Made by a program: the position numbers and the translations under genes. Below, piece after piece: positions 60,682 through 64,000 of a stretch of 64,000 nucleotides of DNA (the first letter of the stretch is position 1; the number at the start of each line of letters is the position of its first letter). The notes under the pieces were generated by a model. The model made no database searches. It was given only the letters and a program-made list of their open reading frames with translations, and had not been told where the DNA came from. This stretch comes from Vreelandella neptunia (GTDB lineage Bacteria; Pseudomonadota; Gammaproteobacteria; Pseudomonadales; Halomonadaceae): positions 679,492 to 743,491 of the forward strand of contig NZ_JHQL01000002.1 of assembly GCF_000712975.1 (NCBI RefSeq), read 5' to 3'.

Positions 60682-61638
60682 ATGAGCCAATCAACGTTGC
60701 ATCTCGGTGTGGTGATGGATCCCATCAGCGACATCGCTTACAAGAAAGATACCACCATGGCGATGCTGTGGGCGGCGCAGGAGCGCGGCTACACCCTGCA
60801 CTACATGGAGCAAGAAGATCTTTTCTTGAACGCGGGACAGGCGTATGCGCGCATGCGCCTGCTAACGGTGCATCGCGACCCAAATCATTGGTATGACCTT
60901 GGTGAAGCGGCCCAGCGCCCGCTGGTGGAGCTAGATGTTGTGTTAATGCGCAAAGACCCGCCTGTCGATGCCGACTTTACCAATGCGGTCCATCTATTGG
61001 GGTTTGCTGAGCGGGAGGGTGTCTTGGTCGTGAATCCAACCGCTGCCTTATTACAGTGTAATGAAAAATTGTTTGCTCAGCAGTTTCCCCAGTGCTGCGC
61101 GCCCACCGTTGTTGCCAGCCGAGATGACGTGCTACGTGCCTTTCATGCGGAACACGGTGATGTGATTTTTAAACCGCTTGATGGCATGGGCGGAACTGGT
61201 ATTTTTCATATTGGCCCCGATGGCCGCAATATAGGTGCGGTGATTGAGCAATTGACGCTGCGTGGCCAGCGACAAATTATGGCGCAACGTTACCTATCCG
61301 AGATCAAGGATGGCGATACGCGCATCTTATTGGTTGACGGCGAACCCGTGCCCTATGGGCTGGCGCGGATTCCCTCGGCGGGTGAAACCCGGGGGAACCT
61401 CGCCGCGGGCGGTCGTGGCGTTAGTCGCGAGCTCACCGAGCGCGACCACTGGTTGATTCAGCAGGTGCAGCCCATGATTCGTGAAAAAGGGCTGATGTTC
61501 GTTGGTTTAGACGTGATTGGTGACTACATCACTGAAATTAACGTTACCAGTCCCACCTGTGTACGTGAAATCGACGATCAGCGTGGCACGAACATTGCCG
61601 GAATGCTGCTGGACGCCATTGAACGTCGTCTTCACTAA
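60682..61638 (+). CDS. gshB: Glutathione synthetase
   Basis: ATP-grasp enzyme adding glycine to gamma-glutamylcysteine. 318 residues with LGVVMDPISDIAYKKDTTMAMLW, LMRKDPPVD, FKPLDGMGGTGIFHI and the C-terminal NVTSPTCVREID. Start ATG at 60682 fits the family; upstream in-frame starts lack support. yqgE and ruvX follow in the usual order. Confidence 0.96.
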   Translation: MSQSTLHLGVVMDPISDIAYKKDTTMAMLWAAQERGYTLHYMEQEDLFLNAGQAYARMRLLTVHRDPNHWYDLGEAAQRPLVELDVVLMRKDPPVDADFTNAVHLLGFAEREGVLVVNPTAALLQCNEKLFAQQFPQCCAPTVVASRDDVLRAFHAEHGDVIFKPLDGMGGTGIFHIGPDGRNIGAVIEQLTLRGQRQIMAQRYLSEIKDGDTRILLVDGEPVPYGLARIPSAGETRGNLAAGGRGVSRELTERDHWLIQQVQPMIREKGLMFVGLDVIGDYITEINVTSPTCVREIDDQRGTNIAGMLLDAIERRLH

Positions 61639-61712
61639 TCGATGCCGTTAAACGTTCTATTCGCCTAATTAACGCGAGGCTCGCTGAGTGTTCAGCGAGC
61701 CGTAGGAGACGC

Positions 61713-62270
61713 ATGCAAAGTTTTAAGCATCATTTTTTGATGGCTATGCCCCACTTGGAAGACCCCAATTTCGCTGGCAGCCTGATCTACCTGTGTGACC
61801 ATGACCACAATGGTTGCATGGGGGTCATCGCCAACCGCCCACTTGAAATCACCTTGGATGCCCTATTTGAGCAGCTCTCATTAGGGGGAGATGACAGCCC
61901 ACACCGTAATGCACCGGTCTATTATGGTGGCCCTATGCATAAGGATCGTGGCTTTATTTTGCATGTCGGTGATAGCCAGGAGTGGGACTCCAGTGTTCAG
62001 GTGGAAGACGGTATTGCGCTTACCACCTCGATGGATATTCTTCAGGCACTTGCCGATGGCACAGGCCCCGACGATTTTTTGGTTTGCCTAGGCTGTGCTG
62101 GCTGGGATGTCGGACAGTTAGAAGACGAGCTAAAAGAGAACACGTGGTTAACTGTGGAAAGTCAAAGCAGCGTACTGTTTGATACTCCCCCCACGGAGCG
62201 TTTAACTGCTGCGGCTGGCATTCTTGGTGTTGATTTAAACCTGATGACCCGCAACGCCGGACATGCATGA
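61713..62270 (+). CDS. YqgE/AlgH family protein (UPF0301)
   Basis: 185 residues with HHFLMAMPHLEDPNFAGSLIYLCDHD, GCMGVIANRP, and GCAGWDVGQLEDELKENTWL. The family is common beside ruvX; AlgH was named for alginate regulation in Pseudomonas, but its molecular role is unsettled. TAGGAG before the ATG. Confidence 0.93.
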   Translation: MQSFKHHFLMAMPHLEDPNFAGSLIYLCDHDHNGCMGVIANRPLEITLDALFEQLSLGGDDSPHRNAPVYYGGPMHKDRGFILHVGDSQEWDSSVQVEDGIALTTSMDILQALADGTGPDDFLVCLGCAGWDVGQLEDELKENTWLTVESQSSVLFDTPPTERLTAAAGILGVDLNLMTRNAGHA

Positions 62271-62294
62271 CAATTAACATGACGGTTGAGTTTC

Positions 62295-62750
62295 ATGGCT
62301 GAACGTGGGCAACGGCTAATACTCGCATTTGATTTTGGTACTCGGCGTATTGGCGTCGCGGTAGGCAACGAGTTGTTGAATAGTGCACGCGAGCTAACGC
62401 CGCTAACCGCTCGAGATGGCATTCCTGACTGGAACGTTGTCACACGGTTAGTAGAAGAGTGGCAGCCTGATCTATTTGTCGTTGGCTTGCCGCTGAATAT
62501 GGACGGCACTGAATCAGCGATGAGTACGCGGGCACGTAAGTTCGGCAACCGCCTGCATGGGCGCTATGGTAAGCCCTGTGAAATGGTCGACGAACGTGGC
62601 TCCACTCGCGAAGCGAAGCAGATTGCCCATGCTGCAGGGCATCGTGGTAATTACCGAGAAGAGAGCGTTGATGGCATTGCTGCCGTGCTTATTCTAGAAG
62701 GCTGGTTTGCCCACCAGGAAGGACTGCCCGGTGGGCGAAGCACCCATTAA
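62295..62750 (+). CDS. ruvX: Holliday-junction-resolvase-like RuvX (YqgF)
   Basis: RNase H-fold nuclease of 151 residues linked to 16S rRNA 5' end processing. LAFDFGTRRIGVAVGNEL at the start, LFVVGLPLNMDGTES, and VDERGSTREA hold the acidic positions. The start is the ATG at 62295; a TTG three codons upstream is also open. Confidence 0.94.
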   Translation: MAERGQRLILAFDFGTRRIGVAVGNELLNSARELTPLTARDGIPDWNVVTRLVEEWQPDLFVVGLPLNMDGTESAMSTRARKFGNRLHGRYGKPCEMVDERGSTREAKQIAHAAGHRGNYREESVDGIAAVLILEGWFAHQEGLPGGRSTH

Positions 62751-62765
62751 ATCTGATGCCGTGTC

Positions 62766-63791
62766 TTAACGGTCTAGCGTGCCGACCTGTGATGGCACAA
62801 ACCAGCGCACTGGCCGCAGGTCTTTCTCAATCAGTTCATCTACCTTTAAGAGCGTGGCAAAAATGGCCATACGCATCGGTATCCCGTTATCGGTTTGGCG
62901 GAAAATCGCCAAACGTGGGTCTCCGTTAAGGTTCACGTTTAGGTCATTAGCGCCTGGGCGGCTATCACGGGGTAGTGGGTGCATGACAATGGTGCTCTGG
63001 CTGCAGCGCTGATCAAGAAAGTCACGGTTCACCATAAAGTCGTCAGAAAGCCCCTGAAAGCTCTCGTTCATTTCATCAGTAAAGCGCTCTTTCTGGATAC
63101 GCGTGGTGTACACCACGTCTAGGTCTGAGAAGTCGCTAGCCAGTGAATCGCGCTGCTCAACGCGATGCCCGCGAGATGTCACTAGGTCAATCAGGGCGGT
63201 CGGCATTTCTAAACCCGGTGGAGATACCAGGGTAATGCGCAGCGGATCATAAAGAGATAGTAACTTGATTAGCGAATGCACGGTGCGGCCATATTTCAAA
63301 TCACCAGTCAGTAGAATATGCGCGCCGCTAAGCGATTTACCCAGTCGCTGAAACTCTTTATCAATTGTATAGAGGTCCAGCAATGCTTGGCTTGGGTGTT
63401 CACCAGGGCCATCGCCACCATTTATTACCGGCACATTAGTGGCCGCTGCGAACTCCGCTACCGACCCTTGATCGGGGTGGCGCATAACAATCGCATCGCA
63501 GTAACCACTCATCACACGGCTGGTATCGTACAGCGACTCACCCTTCGCCATAGAAGAGAAGGTAAAGCCAGTGGTGTCACACACACTTCCCCCCAAGCGG
63601 CAAAATGCGGCATGAAAGCTCACGCGCGTGCGTGTACTCGCCTCAAAGAACAAATTACCAAGCACAGCACCTTCCAGCACCCGAGTAACTTGGCGGCGAC
63701 TGGCAATAGGTTCCATACGCGCTGCTACGCGTAGCAGGTGGTCAACGCTTTCGCGCTGTAATGAATCGACAGTTAATAGGTGCTGGCTCAT
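62766..63791 (-). CDS. pyrB: Aspartate carbamoyltransferase catalytic subunit
   Basis: Second step of pyrimidine synthesis. 341 residues with the carbamoyl-phosphate motif FFEASTRTRVSF, the flexible loop FSSMAKGESLYDTSRV, HPSQALLDLYT and HPLPRDSR. The ATG at 63791 has GAGG before it; a longer frame extends to 63884. In pseudomonads pyrB follows ruvX on the same strand, whereas here it is convergent, and no pyrC or pyrI is visible. Confidence 0.93.
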   Translation of the reverse strand: MSQHLLTVDSLQRESVDHLLRVAARMEPIASRRQVTRVLEGAVLGNLFFEASTRTRVSFHAAFCRLGGSVCDTTGFTFSSMAKGESLYDTSRVMSGYCDAIVMRHPDQGSVAEFAAATNVPVINGGDGPGEHPSQALLDLYTIDKEFQRLGKSLSGAHILLTGDLKYGRTVHSLIKLLSLYDPLRITLVSPPGLEMPTALIDLVTSRGHRVEQRDSLASDFSDLDVVYTTRIQKERFTDEMNESFQGLSDDFMVNRDFLDQRCSQSTIVMHPLPRDSRPGANDLNVNLNGDPRLAIFRQTDNGIPMRMAIFATLLKVDELIEKDLRPVRWFVPSQVGTLDR

Positions 63792-63929
63792 CACGGACCT
63801 CAAAATGGAGTGGGCGTTACGTGCTATAAAGCTAGGGTAAGTGTAACCGTCTAGAGAGTGCCGTCGAAGCGCTTTCAAACACACAACGGCCTATCTTAAA
63901 ACTTTTTTGCACTTATTTATAAATAGGCC

Positions 63930-63958
63930 TTGCCAAGACGGCAGCGAATCCGTAAAGT
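63930..63958 (+). promoter_or_regulatory. Strong rRNA-type promoter at the right edge
   Basis: TTGCCA (63930-63935) and TAAAGT (63953-63958) stand 17 bases apart. An A+T-rich block lies just upstream (63897-63927), like an UP element, and a GC-rich discriminator follows (CGCATCCGC). This layout is usual for rRNA operons under stringent control. The operon itself would start beyond the window. Confidence 0.5.
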
Positions 63959-64000
63959 ACGCATCCGCTGCCGGGGACGCACAGCGTTACCAGCGGTGAT

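Overview
The window is a near-origin chromosomal segment of a gammaproteobacterium. The best fit is Halomonadaceae, a Halomonas/Vreelandella-like marine or halophilic bacterium of moderate GC. That placement rests on the rpmH-dnaA-dnaN-recF-gyrB order, the protein sequences and the general gene style; no search was run.

Layout. Positions 1-800 hold the 5' part of mnmG (minus strand). Next comes an AT-rich stretch rich in DnaA-box-like 9-mers (888-1286), then a polar amino-acid ABC importer, erpA, argC, a ClC-type channel/transporter, hemJ-thiD-hemL and a small secreted protein. Positions 10531-15121 hold a complete curli locus on one strand (csgD-csgE-csgF-csgG, a terminator, then csgB-like and csgA-like). 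Its master regulator csgD is split by a single in-frame amber codon. rdgB, hemW, an OmpA-type lipoprotein and rlmJ follow, then the minus-strand group mnmE, yidC, rnpA, rpmH. The rpmH-dnaA gap (22712-23241) is the best oriC candidate. From it dnaA, dnaN, recF and gyrB run to the right. Four parS-like palindromes lie between 26392 and 30333, two of them inside recF.

From 29.7 to 45 kb lies an LPS inner-core region with glyQS, gmhB, hldD, waaF, an OpgB-like transferase, three glycosyltransferases (the middle ones visibly A+T-rich), kdkA, an OpsX-like heptosyltransferase, hldE and waaA. Together these make ADP-heptose, attach Kdo and heptose to lipid A, and phosphorylate Kdo.

Positions 45-64 kb are mostly housekeeping: rpiA, ilvA, a 32-residue membrane peptide, fau, 6S RNA (ssrS), zapA, a YgfB-family gene, pepP-ubiH-ubiI, ctpA-envC-gpmI, a rhodanese, secB, rsmE, a small AT-rich tandem-repeat element, a CvfB-like gene, gshB, yqgE/algH, ruvX and an aspartate carbamoyltransferase. 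The right edge carries what looks like a strong rRNA-type promoter pointing out of the window.

I found no phage, transposase, CRISPR array or clearly new defence system. The points most worth checking are the amber codon in csgD, the two DnaA-box clusters, the parS sites inside recF, the 15-nt repeat element with inverted flanks, a recurring GTAAGT/ACTTAC palindrome, and a divergent gene pair whose start codons overlap.
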